Shown: piece by piece, positions 11,787 through 23,208 of the stretch
Layout of the letters: every line of letters starts with the position of its first letter
Numbering within the stretch: position 1 is the first letter of the stretch
Assembly (NCBI RefSeq): GCF_000019725.1
Contig: NC_010505.1
Location: forward strand, 2,344,001-2,408,000
Direction: 5' to 3'
Source of the DNA: Methylobacterium radiotolerans JCM 2831
GTDB taxonomy: Bacteria; Pseudomonadota; Alphaproteobacteria; Rhizobiales; Beijerinckiaceae
Length of the DNA stretch: 64,000 nucleotides
Notes under the pieces: model-generated
Told to the model about the DNA's origin: nothing
Database searches by the model: none
What the model saw: only the letters and a program-made list of their open reading frames with translations
Made by a program: the position numbers and the translations under genes

Positions 11787-12512
11787 ATGCGCTCAGGCGT
11801 CATCGCACAGAAGGTCGGCATGACCCGCGTCTTCACGGACGCGGGGGAGCATGTCCCCGTCACCGTGCTCAAGATCGATCAGTGCCAGGTGGTTGCCCAC
11901 CGCACCGTCGAGAAGAACGGCTACGTCGCGCTGCAGGTCGGCGTCGGCAAGGCCAAGGTCAAGAACGTCTCGGCCGCCGAGCGGGGCCGCTTCGCGGTCG
12001 CCAAGGTCGAGCCGAAGAAGAAGCTCGCCGAGTTCCGCGTCACCGAGGACGCGCTGATCCCGGTCGGCGCCGAGATCACCGCGGACCACTTCATCCCCGG
12101 CCAGTTCGTGGATGTCACCGGCACCACGACCGGTAAGGGCTTCGCCGGCGGTATCAAGCGCTGGAACTTCGGCGGCCTGCGCGCCACCCACGGCGTGTCG
12201 ATCTCGCACCGCTCGATCGGCTCGACCGGCGGCCGTCAGGACCCGGGCAAGACCTTCAAGAACAAGAAGATGCCGGGTCACCTCGGCGTCGAGCGGGTCA
12301 CGACCCAGAACCTGCGCGTCGTGCGCACCGATCCCGAGCGCGGCCTGATCCTGGTCGAGGGCGCGGTGCCGGGCGTCGCCGGCGGCTGGATCCAGATCCG
12401 CGACGCGGTGAAGCGCAAGCTCCCCGCCGATGTTCCGCTGCCGGGCAAGTTCCGCGAGAACGGCGCCTCCGCTCCGGCGACCGAGGCCCCTGCGGCTGAG
12501 GAGACCGCGTGA
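11787..12512 (+). CDS. rplC: 50S ribosomal protein L3
   Basis: A 241-residue L3, longer than the 209-residue E. coli protein because of an Ala/Glu/Pro-rich C-terminal tail (after about residue 220) common in alphaproteobacteria. L3 starts 50S assembly and a central loop reaches the peptidyl transferase centre; the [16 protein letters not shown] segment carrying the methylated Gln region is present. Its stop codon overlaps the rplD start (TGATG). Confidence 0.98.
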   Translation: MRSGVIAQKVGMTRVFTDAGEHVPVTVLKIDQCQVVAHRTVEKNGYVALQVGVGKAKVKNVSAAERGRFAVAKVEPKKKLAEFRVTEDALIPVGAEITADHFIPGQFVDVTGTTTGKGFAGGIKRWNFGGLRATHGVSISHRSIGSTGGRQDPGKTFKNKKMPGHLGVERVTTQNLRVVRTDPERGLILVEGAVPGVAGGWIQIRDAVKRKLPADVPLPGKFRENGASAPATEAPAAEETA

Positions 12513-13132
12513 TGAAGCTCGATATTAAAACCCTCGACGGCGCCGGTGCCGGCTCGGTCGAGCTGAACGAAGAGATCTTCGGCCTGGAGCCGCGCGCCGA
12601 CCTGCTGCAGCGCATGGTCCGCTGGCAGCTCGCCAAGCGCCGCGCCGGCACCCATGCCGTGCAGAACCGCTCGGACGTGAACCGGACCCGCAAGAAGCTC
12701 TACAAGCAGAAGGGCACGGGCAACGCCCGCCACGGCGCGGCCTCGGCGCCGCAGTTCCGCGGCGGTGGCCGAGCGTTCGGCCCGGTCGTGCGCGACCACA
12801 GCCACGACCTGCCCAAGAAGGTTCGCGCGCTGGCCCTGCGCCACGCCCTGTCGTCCAAGGCCAAGGCCTCGACCCTGATCGTCGTCGACGACATCAAGAT
12901 CGAGGACCACAAGACCAAGGGTCTCATCGAGCGCTTCGGCAAGATGGGCCTCTCGAACGCGCTGATCATCGGCGGTGCCGAGGTCGACGTGAATTTCGGC
13001 CGGGCCGCCCGCGCCATCCCGCAGATCGACGTGCTGCCCGTGCAGGGCATCAACGTCTACGACATCCTGCGCCGCGACACGCTCGTCCTGACGAAGGCCG
13101 CCGTCGACGCGCTGGAGGAGCGTTTCAAATGA
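12512..13132 (+). CDS. rplD: 50S ribosomal protein L4
   Basis: A 206-residue L4. I use the ATG at 12512, which overlaps the rplC stop codon; a GTG one codon upstream is also possible. The tunnel-lining loop ([20 protein letters not shown], about residues 65-85) is intact. In E. coli L4 represses the S10 operon by attenuation in the leader; no such leader is evident here. The end overlaps rplW by 4 nt. Confidence 0.98.
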   Translation: MKLDIKTLDGAGAGSVELNEEIFGLEPRADLLQRMVRWQLAKRRAGTHAVQNRSDVNRTRKKLYKQKGTGNARHGAASAPQFRGGGRAFGPVVRDHSHDLPKKVRALALRHALSSKAKASTLIVVDDIKIEDHKTKGLIERFGKMGLSNALIIGGAEVDVNFGRAARAIPQIDVLPVQGINVYDILRRDTLVLTKAAVDALEERFK

Positions 13133-13425
13133 GTGCCGATCCGCGCCACTACGACATCGTCGTCTCCCCGGTCATCACCGAGAAGGCGACGAACCTGACC
13201 GAGCAGAACAAGGTCGTGTTCCGGGTCGCCCCCAAGGCGACCAAGCCTCAGATCAAGGAGGCCGTGGAGAAGCTGTTCGACGTCAAGGTCACGGCCGTGA
13301 ACACCCTTGTCACCAAGGGAAAGAAGAAGATTTTCCGCGGCCTCCGCGGACAGCGCTCCGACGTGAAGAAGGCGATCGTGACCCTGGCCGAGGGCCACAC
13401 GATCGACGTCACGACCGGGCTCTGA
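13129..13425 (+). CDS. rplW: 50S ribosomal protein L23
   Basis: A 98-residue L23, starting [21 protein letters not shown]23 lies at the exit of the peptide tunnel and is the docking site for trigger factor and signal recognition particle; the binding-loop region around [16 protein letters not shown] is present. The start overlaps rplD in an ATGA, implying coupled translation. Confidence 0.98.
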   Translation: MSADPRHYDIVVSPVITEKATNLTEQNKVVFRVAPKATKPQIKEAVEKLFDVKVTAVNTLVTKGKKKIFRGLRGQRSDVKKAIVTLAEGHTIDVTTGL

Positions 13426-13450
13426 GGACGGGTTTTAGGGATCCAAGCCG

Positions 13451-14287
13451 ATGGCCTTGAAGACATTCAAACCGGTCACGCCGAGCCTGCGCCAGCTCGT
13501 GCTCGTCGACCGCCGTGAGCTCTACAAGGGCAAGCCGGTGAAGGCGCTGACGGAGGGCAAGTCGTCCTCCGGCGGCCGGAACAACCTCGGCCGCATCACC
13601 GTCCGCTTCCGCGGCGGTGGCCACAAGCGCGTGCTGCGCAACGTCGACTTCAAGCGTCGCGACCAGCTGGGCGTCGCCGCCACCGTCGAGCGGATCGAGT
13701 ACGATCCGAACCGCACCGCGTTCATCGCGCTGATCAACTTCCCGGACGGGAAGCAGAGCTACATCCTGGCCCCGCAGCGCCTGCAGCCGGGCGACAAGGT
13801 GGTGGCCGGCGAGAGCGTCGACATCAAGCCGGGCAATGCCGGTCCGGTCGGCTCGATGCCGGTGGGCACGATCGTCCACAATGTCGAGCTGAAGATCGGC
13901 AAGGGCGGCGCGATCGCCCGCTCGGCCGGCAACTACGCGCAGATCGTCGGCCGCGACCAGGGCTACGTGACGCTCCGCCTGAACTCCGGCGAGCAGCGCC
14001 TGGTCCATGGTCAGTGCTTCGCCAGCGTCGGCGCGGTCTCGAACCCGGACCACATGAACATCTCGCTCGGCAAGGCCGGGCGCAACCGTTGGCTCGGCAA
14101 GCGCCCGCACAACCGCGGCGTGGCGATGAACCCGGTCGACCATCCGCACGGCGGCGGCGAGGGTCGCACCTCGGGCGGCCGCAACCCGGTCACGCCCTGG
14201 GGCGTGCCCACCAAGGGGAAGAAGACCCGGTCCAACAAGCGGACCGACGTGTTCATCCTGTCCAGCCGCCACAACCGCAAGAAGTAA
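13451..14287 (+). CDS. rplB: 50S ribosomal protein L2
   Basis: A 278-residue L2, a core 50S protein needed for peptidyl transferase assembly and subunit joining. The functionally important [14 protein letters not shown] segment near residues 222-235 is intact, including its histidines. The basic C-terminus ends RHNRKK. It lies 25 nt after rplW. Confidence 0.99.
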   Translation: MALKTFKPVTPSLRQLVLVDRRELYKGKPVKALTEGKSSSGGRNNLGRITVRFRGGGHKRVLRNVDFKRRDQLGVAATVERIEYDPNRTAFIALINFPDGKQSYILAPQRLQPGDKVVAGESVDIKPGNAGPVGSMPVGTIVHNVELKIGKGGAIARSAGNYAQIVGRDQGYVTLRLNSGEQRLVHGQCFASVGAVSNPDHMNISLGKAGRNRWLGKRPHNRGVAMNPVDHPHGGGEGRTSGGRNPVTPWGVPTKGKKTRSNKRTDVFILSSRHNRKK

Positions 14288-14292
14288 TCGCT

Positions 14293-14571
14293 ATGGCACG
14301 CTCTCTCTGGAAGGGGCCGTTCGTCGACGGCTACCTCTTCAAGAAGGCCGAGGCGGCGCGGGGCTCCTCGCGCTCCGAGGTCATCAAGATCTGGAGCCGC
14401 CGCTCCACGATCCTCCCGCAGTTCGTCGGGCTCACCTTCGGTGTGCACAACGGGCAGAAGCACATCCCGGTCTACGTCACCGAGGAGATGGTCGGGCACA
14501 AGTTCGGCGAGTTCTCGCCGACCCGCACCTTCCCGGGCCACGCGGCCGACAAGAAGGCGAAGAGGCGCTGA
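14293..14571 (+). CDS. rpsS: 30S ribosomal protein S19
   Basis: A 92-residue S19 with the family start [20 protein letters not shown]. It sits in the 30S head with S13 and takes part in intersubunit bridging. The conserved [13 protein letters not shown] motif is present near the C-terminus. Only 5 nt separate it from rplB and 1 nt from rplV. Confidence 0.98.
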   Translation: MARSLWKGPFVDGYLFKKAEAARGSSRSEVIKIWSRRSTILPQFVGLTFGVHNGQKHIPVYVTEEMVGHKFGEFSPTRTFPGHAADKKAKRR

Positions 14572-14572
14572 G

Positions 14573-14959
14573 ATGGGCAAGCAAGCCACCCCCCGCGCGC
14601 TCCCCGAGAACGAGGCGAAGGCCGTCGCGCGCATGCTGCGCGTCAGCCCGCAGAAGCTCAACCTCGTGGCGCAGATGATCCGCGGCAAGAAGGTCGACAC
14701 GGCGCTCGCCGAGTTGCAGTTCTCGCGCAAGCGGATCTCGACCGAGGTCAAGAAGTGCCTCGAGAGCGCCATCGCCAACGCCGAGAACAACCACGACCTG
14801 GACGTGGACGACCTCGTCGTCTCCCAGGCCTTCGTCGGCAAGGCGCTGGTTCTCAAGCGTTTCCACGCCCGCGCCCGCGGCCGCGGCGCGCGCATCCTGA
14901 AGCCCTTCTCGAACCTCACCATCGTGGTTCGCGAAGTCCGCCAGGCCGAAGCGGCCTGA
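14573..14959 (+). CDS. rplV: 50S ribosomal protein L22
   Basis: A 128-residue L22. The globular domain ([20 protein letters not shown], about residues 22-41) and the long beta-hairpin lining the exit tunnel ([19 protein letters not shown], about 97-114) are clear. Mutations in this hairpin are known to affect macrolide sensitivity; nothing unusual is seen in it here. It is tightly packed between rpsS and rpsC. Confidence 0.98.
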   Translation: MGKQATPRALPENEAKAVARMLRVSPQKLNLVAQMIRGKKVDTALAELQFSRKRISTEVKKCLESAIANAENNHDLDVDDLVVSQAFVGKALVLKRFHARARGRGARILKPFSNLTIVVREVRQAEAA

Positions 14960-14969
14960 GGAGGATCTG

Positions 14970-15716
14970 ATGGGCCAGAAAGTCAACCCGATCGGTCTCC
15001 GGCTCGGCATCAACCGGACCTGGGATTCCCGCTGGTTCGCCAACAAGGGCGACTACGCGAAGCTCATGCACGAGGACGTCGCGATCCGCGCCGCCCTCAT
15101 GAAGCAGCTCAAGCAGGCGGCGGTCTCCAAGATCGTCATCGAGCGCCCGCACCGGAAGTGCCGCGTCACCATCCACTCGGGTCGTCCTGGCGTGGTGATC
15201 GGCAAGAAGGGCGCGGACATCGAGAAGCTGCGCAAGCTCGTCGGCACCATGACCAAGGCCGACGTGACCATCAACATCGTCGAGGTGCGCAAGCCCGAGA
15301 TCGACGCCACCCTGGTGGCCGACTCGATCGCCCAGCAGCTCGAGCGCCGCGTCGCCTTCCGTCGCGCCATGAAGCGGGCCGTTCAGTCGGCCATGCGTCT
15401 GGGCGCCGAGGGCATCCGGATCAACTGCTCGGGCCGCCTCGGCGGCGCCGAGATCGCTCGCCAGGAGTGGTACCGCGAGGGCCGCGTCCCGCTGCACACG
15501 CTGCGCGCCGACGTCGACTACGGCACCGCCACGGCGTTCACGACCTACGGCACCTGCGGCATCAAGGTGTGGGTGTTCAAGGGCGAGATCCTCGAGCACG
15601 ACCCGATGGCTCAGGACAAGAAGGCCCAGGAAGAGGGCGGCCGCTCCGGCGGACGCCGTGAGCGCGATGGCGAGGGCGGCCGCGAGCGCGGACGCCGCGA
15701 GCGCGAGCACGCGTAA
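14970..15716 (+). CDS. rpsC: 30S ribosomal protein S3
   Basis: A 248-residue S3 beginning [20 protein letters not shown]. The KH domain with its [19 protein letters not shown] loop (about residues 71-90) binds 16S rRNA near the mRNA entry. The C-terminal 30 residues form a low-complexity Arg/Glu/Gly-rich tail, longer than in E. coli and usual in this group. A GAGGA ribosome binding site precedes the start. Confidence 0.98.
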   Translation: MGQKVNPIGLRLGINRTWDSRWFANKGDYAKLMHEDVAIRAALMKQLKQAAVSKIVIERPHRKCRVTIHSGRPGVVIGKKGADIEKLRKLVGTMTKADVTINIVEVRKPEIDATLVADSIAQQLERRVAFRRAMKRAVQSAMRLGAEGIRINCSGRLGGAEIARQEWYREGRVPLHTLRADVDYGTATAFTTYGTCGIKVWVFKGEILEHDPMAQDKKAQEEGGRSGGRRERDGEGGRERGRREREHA

Positions 15717-15727
15717 GGTAGGAAGCC

Positions 15728-16141
15728 ATGCTGCAACCGAAAAAGACCCGCTTCCGCAAGCAGTTCAAGGGCCGCATCCACGGTGCGGCCAAGGGCGGCT
15801 TCGAGCTGAACTTCGGCCAATTCGGCCTGAAGGCGGTGGAGCCCGAGCGCGTCACCGCCCGCCAGATCGAGGCGGCCCGCCGCGCGATCACCCGCGAGAT
15901 GAAGCGCCAGGGCCGCGTCTGGATCCGGGTGTTCCCGGACGTCCCGGTCTCGTCGAAGCCGACCGAGGTCCGCATGGGCTCCGGTAAGGGCGCCCCGGAT
16001 TACTGGGCGGCCCGGGTCCATCCCGGCCGGATCATGTTCGAGGTCGACGGCGTTGCCGAGAACATCGCCAAGGAGGCGCTCCGCCTCGGCGCCGCGAAGC
16101 TCCCGATCCGCACGCGGGTCGTCCAGCGCATCGCCGACTGA
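15728..16141 (+). CDS. rplP: 50S ribosomal protein L16
   Basis: A 137-residue L16 with the start [21 protein letters not shown]16 organises the A-site region of the 50S subunit and is needed late in assembly. The Arg-rich N-terminus and the [19 protein letters not shown] segment, near the arginine that is hydroxylated in some bacteria, are present. It lies 11 nt after rpsC. Confidence 0.98.
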
Positions 16142-16153
16142 ACGGAGGATATC

Positions 16154-16369
16154 GTGAAGTCGACCCAGAGACTGTCTGATCTGAAGGCGCTGTCGCCGGA
16201 TCAGCTGAATGACGAGTTGATCAACCTCAAGAAGGAGCAGTTCAACCTGCGCTTCCAGGGGGCCACCGGCCAGCTCGAGAACGTCGCCCGCGTCCGTGAG
16301 GTCCGCCGCGACATCGCCCGTGTCCGGACTCTGCAGCGCGCCAAGACGCTGCAGCAGGCCAAGGGCTGA
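16154..16369 (+). CDS. rpmC: 50S ribosomal protein L29, GTG start
   Basis: A 71-residue L29 that starts with GTG, preceded by a good CGGAGG ribosome binding site. It is a helical hairpin near the tunnel exit next to L23. The family motif [19 protein letters not shown] is intact. It lies 12 nt after rplP. Confidence 0.97.
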   Translation: MKSTQRLSDLKALSPDQLNDELINLKKEQFNLRFQGATGQLENVARVREVRRDIARVRTLQRAKTLQQAKG

Positions 16370-16390
16370 GGCGGGTTTTAGGAGACAACC

Positions 16391-16654
16391 ATGCCGAAGC
16401 GCATCCTGCAGGGCACCGTCGTCAGCGACAAGGGTGAGAAGACCATCGTGGTGAAGGTGGAGCGTCGCTTCACGCACCCGGTGATGAAGAAGACCGTGCG
16501 TCGCTCGAAGAACTATCACGCGCACGACGAGGGCAACGTCGCCAAGGTCGGTCAGACGGTGTTCATCGAGGAGTGCCGTCCGTTCTCGAAGACCAAGACC
16601 TGGAAGCTGGTCGAGGGCGACGCTGCCCAGGCCGAGGCCGGCGAAGCCGCCTGA
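16391..16654 (+). CDS. rpsQ: 30S ribosomal protein S17
   Basis: An 87-residue S17 with the OB-fold core ([20 protein letters not shown], about residues 5-24) and [16 protein letters not shown] short Ala/Glu-rich tail extends the C-terminus. In the usual bacterial order rplN follows at once; here the operon ends, and recA comes next after a hairpin. This is where the S10-spc cluster has been broken. Confidence 0.98.
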
Positions 16655-16762
16655 TCCCGCGATCCCGGCGGTTGCGGCTTCCCGCGATCGCCTGATCCCG
16701 GCCCGCGGCGTCGCGGGATGGTGCCCGCGAGGGTGTCCGTCCCGGGTTCGCCGGGTGACCGG

Positions 16763-16826
16763 AACGACGAACGCCCGGACGCAATTCGACTCGCGAGAGC
16801 CGGATTCGTGCCGGGCGTCGTCGTTT
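16763..16826 (+). terminator. probable terminator of the S10 half-operon
   Basis: AACGACGAACGCCCGG (16763 onward) is complementary, with one bulged A, to CCGGGCGTCGTCGTTT (16811-16826), around a loop of about 30 nt. A short TTT run ends the structure. It lies in the 405-nt spacer between rpsQ and recA. Smaller ATCCCGCGA/TCGCGGGAT repeats occur just before it. The spacer contains no convincing gene. Confidence 0.55.
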
Positions 16827-16971
16827 CCGGGAGCGCCTATGGGACGATTCGGCCGATCGGCCGCCGGGTGTTTCCCGGGCGTGTGAACGGCCAGCGTTCC
16901 GTCTCGAACTCGGTGTGCGCCGCGCAGCCGCACTTTCGCGTCCGCCCGGCGGACGAGCGGCGTCCCGGGCC

Positions 16972-17000
16972 TTGTCGACTGAGAACAAAACGGGTACATA
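16972..17000 (+). promoter_or_regulatory. recA promoter with LexA-like SOS box
   Basis: TTGTCG (16972-16977) and TACATA (16995-17000) are 17 nt apart, a good sigma-70 pair 60 nt before the recA start. Between and overlapping the -10 lies GAAC-N7-GTAC (16983-16997), one base from the alphaproteobacterial LexA direct-repeat box GAAC-N7-GAAC. LexA bound here would block RNA polymerase. Confidence 0.65.
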
Positions 17001-17059
17001 GAAGCGGTGGCGACGCGCGTTGTGAACTGCGTCCAACCCCTTCATAAGGAGCCCGCCAG

Positions 17060-18151
<1,092 letters not shown>

Positions 18152-18209
18152 GCCGCGCCGCCGCGCACCGGGATCGGCGCGCGGCGGACCTTGCGACCCG
18201 CGAAGATCG

Positions 18210-18236
18210 GCGGCCCCGGAGTCTCTCCGGGGCCGC
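18210..18236 (+). terminator. recA terminator hairpin
   Basis: GCGGCCCCGGA (18210-18220) and TCCGGGGCCGC (18226-18236) form a perfect 11-bp stem with loop GTCTC, followed by TTCGCGTT. It lies between convergent recA and cckA and could serve both strands. Confidence 0.7.
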
Positions 18237-18278
18237 TTCGCGTTCAGGGGCGGCGGGAGGACGCGCCGGCGCCGACCC

Positions 18279-21065
18279 TCAGTCGGCCATCGTCTTCTTC
18301 ACGGTCTCGACGAGCTGCTTCAGGCTGAAGGGCTTCGGCAGGAAATTGAAGGTCTCGCCCTCGGGCAGGTTCTTGCGGAACGCGTCCTCGGCGTAGCCGG
18401 AGACGAAGATCACCTTCAGGTCGGGCTGATGCTTGCGCACCTCGCGCAGGAGGGTTGGGCCGTCCATCTCGGGCATGACCACGTCGGAGACGACGAGGTC
18501 GATGGTCTGGGCGCCCTCGCGCACGATCGCCAGGGCCTCGAGGCCCGAGGCCGCCTCCAGAACCGTGTAGCCGCGGGCCGAGAGCGCCCGGCTGTTGACC
18601 GCCCGCACCGGATCCTCGTCCTCGACGAGCAGGATGGTGCCCTGCCCCGTATGGTCGGCGGCGGGCTTGCGCGGCGCCGGCTTGTCGGCCTTGGCGGGCG
18701 GCGCCTCACCCCGCGGCGCGACGCCGTCGCTGCCGGTGGCCGGCTTGGCGGTCGGATCGGCGCCCGGCTGCAGGACGGTCGGCGCGAGCGGCTCCGCGCG
18801 CGGCAGGGCGGGCTCGGCGGCCGCGACCGGCACCTCCTCGGCCTCCGCCACGGGCACGTGGCGCGGCAGGTAGATGCGGAAGGCGGTGCCCTCCCCGACC
18901 TTCGACTGCACGTCGATGGTGCCGCCGGACTGCTTGACGATGCCGAACACCGTCGAGAGCCCGAGGCCGGTGCCCTTGCCGATCTCCTTGGTGGTGAAGA
19001 ACGGCTCGAAGATCTTCTCCATCAGTTCGGGCGGGATGCCCTGACCGGTGTCGCGCACCTCGATCAGCACGTGGTCGCCCGCCGGCGCCCCGCCGCGCCC
19101 CTCCGCCCCCGCGGCCGCCCCCGGATCGGAGACGTTCTCGGTACGGATCATCAGCTTGCCGCCCTCCGGCATGGCGTCGCGGGCGTTGACCGCGAGATTG
19201 ACGATCACCTGCTCGAACTGGTTGACGTCGGCCTTCACCGGCCAGACCTCGCGGCCGTGCTTCAGCTCCAGGGCGACGCGCTCGCCGAGGAGCCGCTTGA
19301 GGAGGAGGGTCAGCTCCGAGAGCGCCTCCCCGACATTCATCACCTCGGGACGCAGGGTCTGCCGCCGGGAGAACGCCAGGAGCTGGCGGACGAGGCCCGC
19401 CGCCCGGTTGGCGTTCTGCTTGATCTGCATGATGTCCTGGAAGGCCGGGTCGGTCGGCCGGTGGCTCGCGAGCAGCAGGTCCGAGTAGCCGATGATCGCC
19501 TGCAGGACGTTGTTGAAGTCGTGCGCGATGCCGCCGGCGAGCTGGCCGACCGCGTTCATCTTCTGGGCCTGGGCGACCTGCTGCTCCAGCTGGCGCTGCG
19601 CCGTCGTGTCGAGGGCGTAGAGGATCACCCGCTCGGCCTCGTCGGTCTGCTGGCCGGGATCGCCGCCGTCGGCCGGGCTCAGCCAGACCCGGGCCGAGCG
19701 GCCGCCGGGCCCGTTCAGCTGGACCTCGATCGGCTCGGGATCGGTGCGCCCGCTCGCGGCGCGGGCGAGGCCGGCCTCCAGGGCGGTCCGGTCCGCCACC
19801 GAGTCGGCGACGTTGGGCTCGACCCGGGGCACGCCCTCGCCGTCCGGGGCGCCGTCGTCGGCCTGCCGCGGGACCGTTCCGAACAGCCGCGTGAACGAGG
19901 CGTTGGCGCGGGCGATCCGGCCGCTGCTGTCGAGCGTCGCGATGGCGATCGGCGAGTTGTTGAGGAAGCGGGCGAGGCGCACCTCGGCGGCGCGCTGCGG
20001 CTCGTCGGTCTCGGCCCCGGCGGAGCGGTTGATCACGAAGGTCCGCGACGAGCCGGGCTTGCCGTCCTTGCCGAAGGCGACCCGGTGGTAGAGCCGGACC
20101 GGCAGGGTGTGACCGTTGCGGCGGCGCAGGTCGAGGTCGAAGCGGTCGGTGCGGACCTCGCCGGGCAGGCCGGCGGTGCGCACCAGCACGTCCGCCTCCG
20201 GTGCGATCTCGGTGAGGTGCGGGCCGCCCGGTCCGACGCTGGCGAGGTCGTAGCCGAGCCAAGCCGCCAGGGTCGCGTTCATGTACACGATGGCGCCGGC
20301 CGGATCGATCGACAGGAAGCCCGCCGGGGCGTGGTCGAGGTAGTCGATGGCGTGCTGGAGTTCCTGGAAGACGTTCTCCTGCCGCTCGCGCTCGGCGGTG
20401 ATGTCGGCGACCGTCCAGAGGGAGGCCGCCCGGCGCGGGCGCGCGAGGGGCCGCACCGAGACCCGGTACCAGCCGAAGCCGCGCTCGCCGGCCGTGGGTC
20501 CGAGGGGCGGCGACATCCGCACCTCCTCGGTGTGGGCCCGAGCGTCGCGCGAGGCCTGCGACAGGCGGTAGACGGCTTCGGAAACCTCCGGGGAGCCGAC
20601 GAGGATGCGCTCCACCGGCACGAGGTTCGAGAAGGTGTCGCCGCTGGCGATCCGCAGGTAGGCCTCGTTGGCGTAGATCAGCCGGCCGCCGTCCTCCACC
20701 ACCAGCTTGCCGTCCGGCGAGGCGTCGACGATGCCCTTGGTGATGTCGTCCCGGGCGGCGCTGCCGCTGAGCTGGAGCGCCCCGATGGCGAGGGCGAACA
20801 GGAAGAACACGCCCGCCATGGCCAGCAGGGCCAGGAGCCAGACGATCAGCGACTGGGCCTGCTCGTTGGCCACGAAGGACAGGCCGATAGCGGCGCCGAC
20901 CAGCAGCCCGGCGAGCACGAGCAGCAGGCCGACCCGGCCCGGCTGTTCCGACCGGTCGATCGAGCCCGTTCCCAGCAGGGCTGACGCCTGTGCGACCGGG
21001 GGACCCGAATTCTGCGGGCCCGCGGCGGGCGCCGGAGGTCCAGTGACGTCGGCCATCGGCTTCAT
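18279..21065 (-). CDS. cckA: hybrid sensor histidine kinase CckA
   Basis: A 928-residue membrane kinase matching CckA. It has two N-terminal membrane helices (about 44-66 and 73-98), three PAS-like regions (about 108-230, 240-350, 362-490), a dimerisation domain with His515 in GGIAHDFNN, an ATPase domain ([30 protein letters not shown]) and a C-terminal receiver (806-928) with phospho-acceptor Asp861 in [12 protein letters not shown] and Lys911. The receiver motif [16 protein letters not shown] is typical of CckA. CckA drives phosphate through ChpT to the cell-cycle regulator CtrA. The linker before the receiver is long and Pro/Ala-rich. A second ATG lies 3 codons in. No chpT or ctrA is in the window. 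Confidence 0.9.
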   Translation of the reverse strand: MKPMADVTGPPAPAAGPQNSGPPVAQASALLGTGSIDRSEQPGRVGLLLVLAGLLVGAAIGLSFVANEQAQSLIVWLLALLAMAGVFFLFALAIGALQLSGSAARDDITKGIVDASPDGKLVVEDGGRLIYANEAYLRIASGDTFSNLVPVERILVGSPEVSEAVYRLSQASRDARAHTEEVRMSPPLGPTAGERGFGWYRVSVRPLARPRRAASLWTVADITAERERQENVFQELQHAIDYLDHAPAGFLSIDPAGAIVYMNATLAAWLGYDLASVGPGGPHLTEIAPEADVLVRTAGLPGEVRTDRFDLDLRRRNGHTLPVRLYHRVAFGKDGKPGSSRTFVINRSAGAETDEPQRAAEVRLARFLNNSPIAIATLDSSGRIARANASFTRLFGTVPRQADDGAPDGEGVPRVEPNVADSVADRTALEAGLARAASGRTDPEPIEVQLNGPGGRSARVWLSPADGGDPGQQTDEAERVILYALDTTAQRQLEQQVAQAQKMNAVGQLAGGIAHDFNNVLQAIIGYSDLLLASHRPTDPAFQDIMQIKQNANRAAGLVRQLLAFSRRQTLRPEVMNVGEALSELTLLLKRLLGERVALELKHGREVWPVKADVNQFEQVIVNLAVNARDAMPEGGKLMIRTENVSDPGAAAGAEGRGGAPAGDHVLIEVRDTGQGIPPELMEKIFEPFFTTKEIGKGTGLGLSTVFGIVKQSGGTIDVQSKVGEGTAFRIYLPRHVPVAEAEEVPVAAAEPALPRAEPLAPTVLQPGADPTAKPATGSDGVAPRGEAPPAKADKPAPRKPAADHTGQGTILLVEDEDPVRAVNSRALSARGYTVLEAASGLEALAIVREGAQTIDLVVSDVVMPEMDGPTLLREVRKHQPDLKVIFVSGYAEDAFRKNLPEGETFNFLPKPFSLKQLVETVKKTMAD

Positions 21066-21212
21066 TCCAGAACAGTCACCCGGTTAGTCCGCCGGCCATA
21101 TCAGGACATGCGCGGCGCGGCATCAGTCTCGTCGCGCCAAGCCTAGACACAGCCTCGCGAAAAAAGGTGGAGGAAGCGTGGCTTTCGCCGGCCCGGGCGT
21201 TCGGCAGAACGG

Positions 21213-21251
21213 CTCGGCAAACTGACTCGGCAAACTGACTCGGCGAATTGC
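21213..21251. repeat. three tandem 13-bp repeats
   Basis: CTCGGCAAACTGA occurs twice exactly (21213-21225 and 21226-21238), followed by a third copy with three changes (21239-21251). It lies between the end of flhB and the start of cckA. Function unknown; it may be simple slippage or a tandem binding site in the cckA promoter region. Confidence 0.7.
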
Positions 21252-21274
21252 CCCGGCGCGGGGTCGCGCGCGGC

Positions 21275-22342
21275 CTACGCCGCCCTTCTGCGCAGGCGCA
21301 GCACGAACCCGATGACCTCCGCCACGGCCCGGTAATGCTCGGCCGGGATCTCCCGGTCGATCTCCACGGTGGCGTGAAGCGCCCGGGCGAGCGGCGGGTT
21401 CTCGATGACCGCGACGCCGTGCTCGGCCGCCACCGCGCGGATCCGCAGGGCCAGCGCGTCGACGCCCTTGGCGACGCAGACCGGCGCGGCCATGCCGGTC
21501 TCGTAGCGGAGCGCCACCGCGTAGTGGGTCGGGTTCGTCACCACGACGGTGGCGGTGGGGACCGCGGCCATCATGCGCTTCTTCACCCGGGCCATCCGGA
21601 GCTGCTTCAGGCGGCCCTTGACCTCGGGATTGCCCTCCGACTCCTTCATCTCCTGCTTGAGTTCCTCCTTCGACATCCGGTGGCGCTTGCGCCAGCGGAA
21701 CCGCGCGTAGAGCGCGTCGCCGAGGGTGATCGCGAGGTGCATGCACAGCATGCCGGCGAGCAGCTTCAGGCTGAGGGACAGGATCGCCGGCATGGAGGCG
21801 GCCGGGTCCAGGCGGGCGAACACCTCCAGCCGGTCGCGGTCGTTCCACAGCATCACCGCGCCGACCACGCCCACGGCGGCGATCTTCGCCAGCCCCTTGC
21901 CGAACTGGAACAGGGCCTCGACGCCGAGGAGCCGCTTCACGCCCGCCATCGGCGAGAGGCGCGAGAATTTCGGCATCAGCGTCTCGGCGGAGAACACCAG
22001 CGGGTGCTGCAGGAGCCCCGCGGCCAGCCCCGCCACGACGGCCAGTCCCACCGGCACCGCCACCGCCTGGAGCCACAGCCACAGGCCGCGCGTCATGGCC
22101 GCCTTCATGGCCGCGGCGTCGTCCGGTAGGGCGTGGGCGTTGGCGAGGTAGGCCTTGAGCCCGTGCAGGAGGTTCGTGGCGATGGTCGGGGCCGCGACCA
22201 GCAGCGCCAGGGTGAACGCGCCCAGCATCGCGAAGGTGTTGATCTCGGTGCTGGTCGCGACGTCGCCGCGCTCGATGGCCTGATCGAGCCGTCGCTGGGA
22301 CGGCTCCTCGGTCTTGTCCTCGTCGTCGGTATCGTCGGCCAT
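21275..22342 (-). CDS. flhB: flagellar type III export switch protein FlhB
   Basis: A 355-residue FlhB. The N-terminal half has four hydrophobic segments in the membrane; the cytoplasmic domain contains the self-cleavage motif NPTH at residues 270-273 (TVVVTNPTHYAVALRY). FlhB switches export from rod-hook to filament substrates. The acidic start MADDTDDEDKTEEPSQRRL is typical. It is the last gene of the flgBC-fliEQR-flhB run and lies 53 nt after fliR. Confidence 0.98.
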   Translation of the reverse strand: MADDTDDEDKTEEPSQRRLDQAIERGDVATSTEINTFAMLGAFTLALLVAAPTIATNLLHGLKAYLANAHALPDDAAAMKAAMTRGLWLWLQAVAVPVGLAVVAGLAAGLLQHPLVFSAETLMPKFSRLSPMAGVKRLLGVEALFQFGKGLAKIAAVGVVGAVMLWNDRDRLEVFARLDPAASMPAILSLSLKLLAGMLCMHLAITLGDALYARFRWRKRHRMSKEELKQEMKESEGNPEVKGRLKQLRMARVKKRMMAAVPTATVVVTNPTHYAVALRYETGMAAPVCVAKGVDALALRIRAVAAEHGVAVIENPPLARALHATVEIDREIPAEHYRAVAEVIGFVLRLRRRAA

Positions 22343-22395
22343 CTCACGTCGCGCTCAGAGCGTGGACATCATCGGGTCACGGGCGGTCCGGCCGC

Positions 22396-23157
22396 TCAGC
22401 GGCCGACGTAATCCCCGAGATACCGGCCCAGATCGTCGAGGAAGACGCCCATCATGACGCCGAGGCATCCCATCAGCAGCAGCATGCCGATCAGCACCGA
22501 GGCCGGCACCGCCAGGAAGAACACCTGCATCTGGGGCATCAGCCGCGACAGCACGCCGAGCCCCAGGTTGAACAGGATCCCGAAGGCGATGAACGGGCCG
22601 GAGATCTGCACCGCCAGGGTGAAGCCCCGGGCGAGCGCCTTCGTGGCCAGCATCAGCGCGTCCGAGAAGGACGGCACGCCGTCGGGGGGCAGCACCTCGT
22701 AGCTGCGGGCCACGCCCTCGATGGCGAGATGGTGCAGGTCCGCGGCGAAGATCAGCGTGATCCCGAGCAGCGACAGGAAGTTGCCGATCGCCACCTGCTG
22801 GCCGCCCTGGCTGGGATCGACCGTCATGGCGTAGGACAGCCCGACCTGCGCAGAGATGATCACCCCGGCGGTCTGAAGGGCGGCGAGGATCATGCGCACT
22901 GTCAGGCCGAGCACGAGCCCGATGATCGTCTCGCCGAACAGGAGCCCGATCAGCCGCGGGCCGGCCACGCCCTCGGTGCCGCCGAGCAGCGGGCGCACGG
23001 TCGGGAACAGCACCAGGGCGGTGAGCAGCGCGAAGGCGAGGCGCAGCCGTGGCGACACCGTCTGCTCGCCGATCCCCGGCATCAGCATGATCAGCGTGCC
23101 GATGCGCGCGAAGGTGATCAGGTAGGCCGAGGCGATGCCGGGCAGGAGCAGGTTCAT
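22396..23157 (-). CDS. fliR: flagellar export apparatus protein FliR
   Basis: A 253-residue polytopic membrane protein of the FliR family, part of the FliPQR export gate. The conserved GLSYAMTVDPSQGGQ motif (about residues 124-138) and several hydrophobic helices are visible, as is the late MPQMQVFFLAVPASVLIG segment. It lies between fliQ and flhB in a flagellar operon, which supports a flagellar rather than virulence secretion role. Confidence 0.97.
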   Translation of the reverse strand: MNLLLPGIASAYLITFARIGTLIMLMPGIGEQTVSPRLRLAFALLTALVLFPTVRPLLGGTEGVAGPRLIGLLFGETIIGLVLGLTVRMILAALQTAGVIISAQVGLSYAMTVDPSQGGQQVAIGNFLSLLGITLIFAADLHHLAIEGVARSYEVLPPDGVPSFSDALMLATKALARGFTLAVQISGPFIAFGILFNLGLGVLSRLMPQMQVFFLAVPASVLIGMLLLMGCLGVMMGVFLDDLGRYLGDYVGR

Positions 23158-23208
23158 CGCGGCCCCTATGGCACGCGGGAGCCGCGCCTGTCCCGGCCGG
23201 CGCGCGCA

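Noticed and set aside
18429..20984. An 851-codon plus-strand frame opposite cckA
   Set aside because: It is an antisense shadow of cckA with low-complexity Arg/Gly/Asp content and no ribosome binding site.
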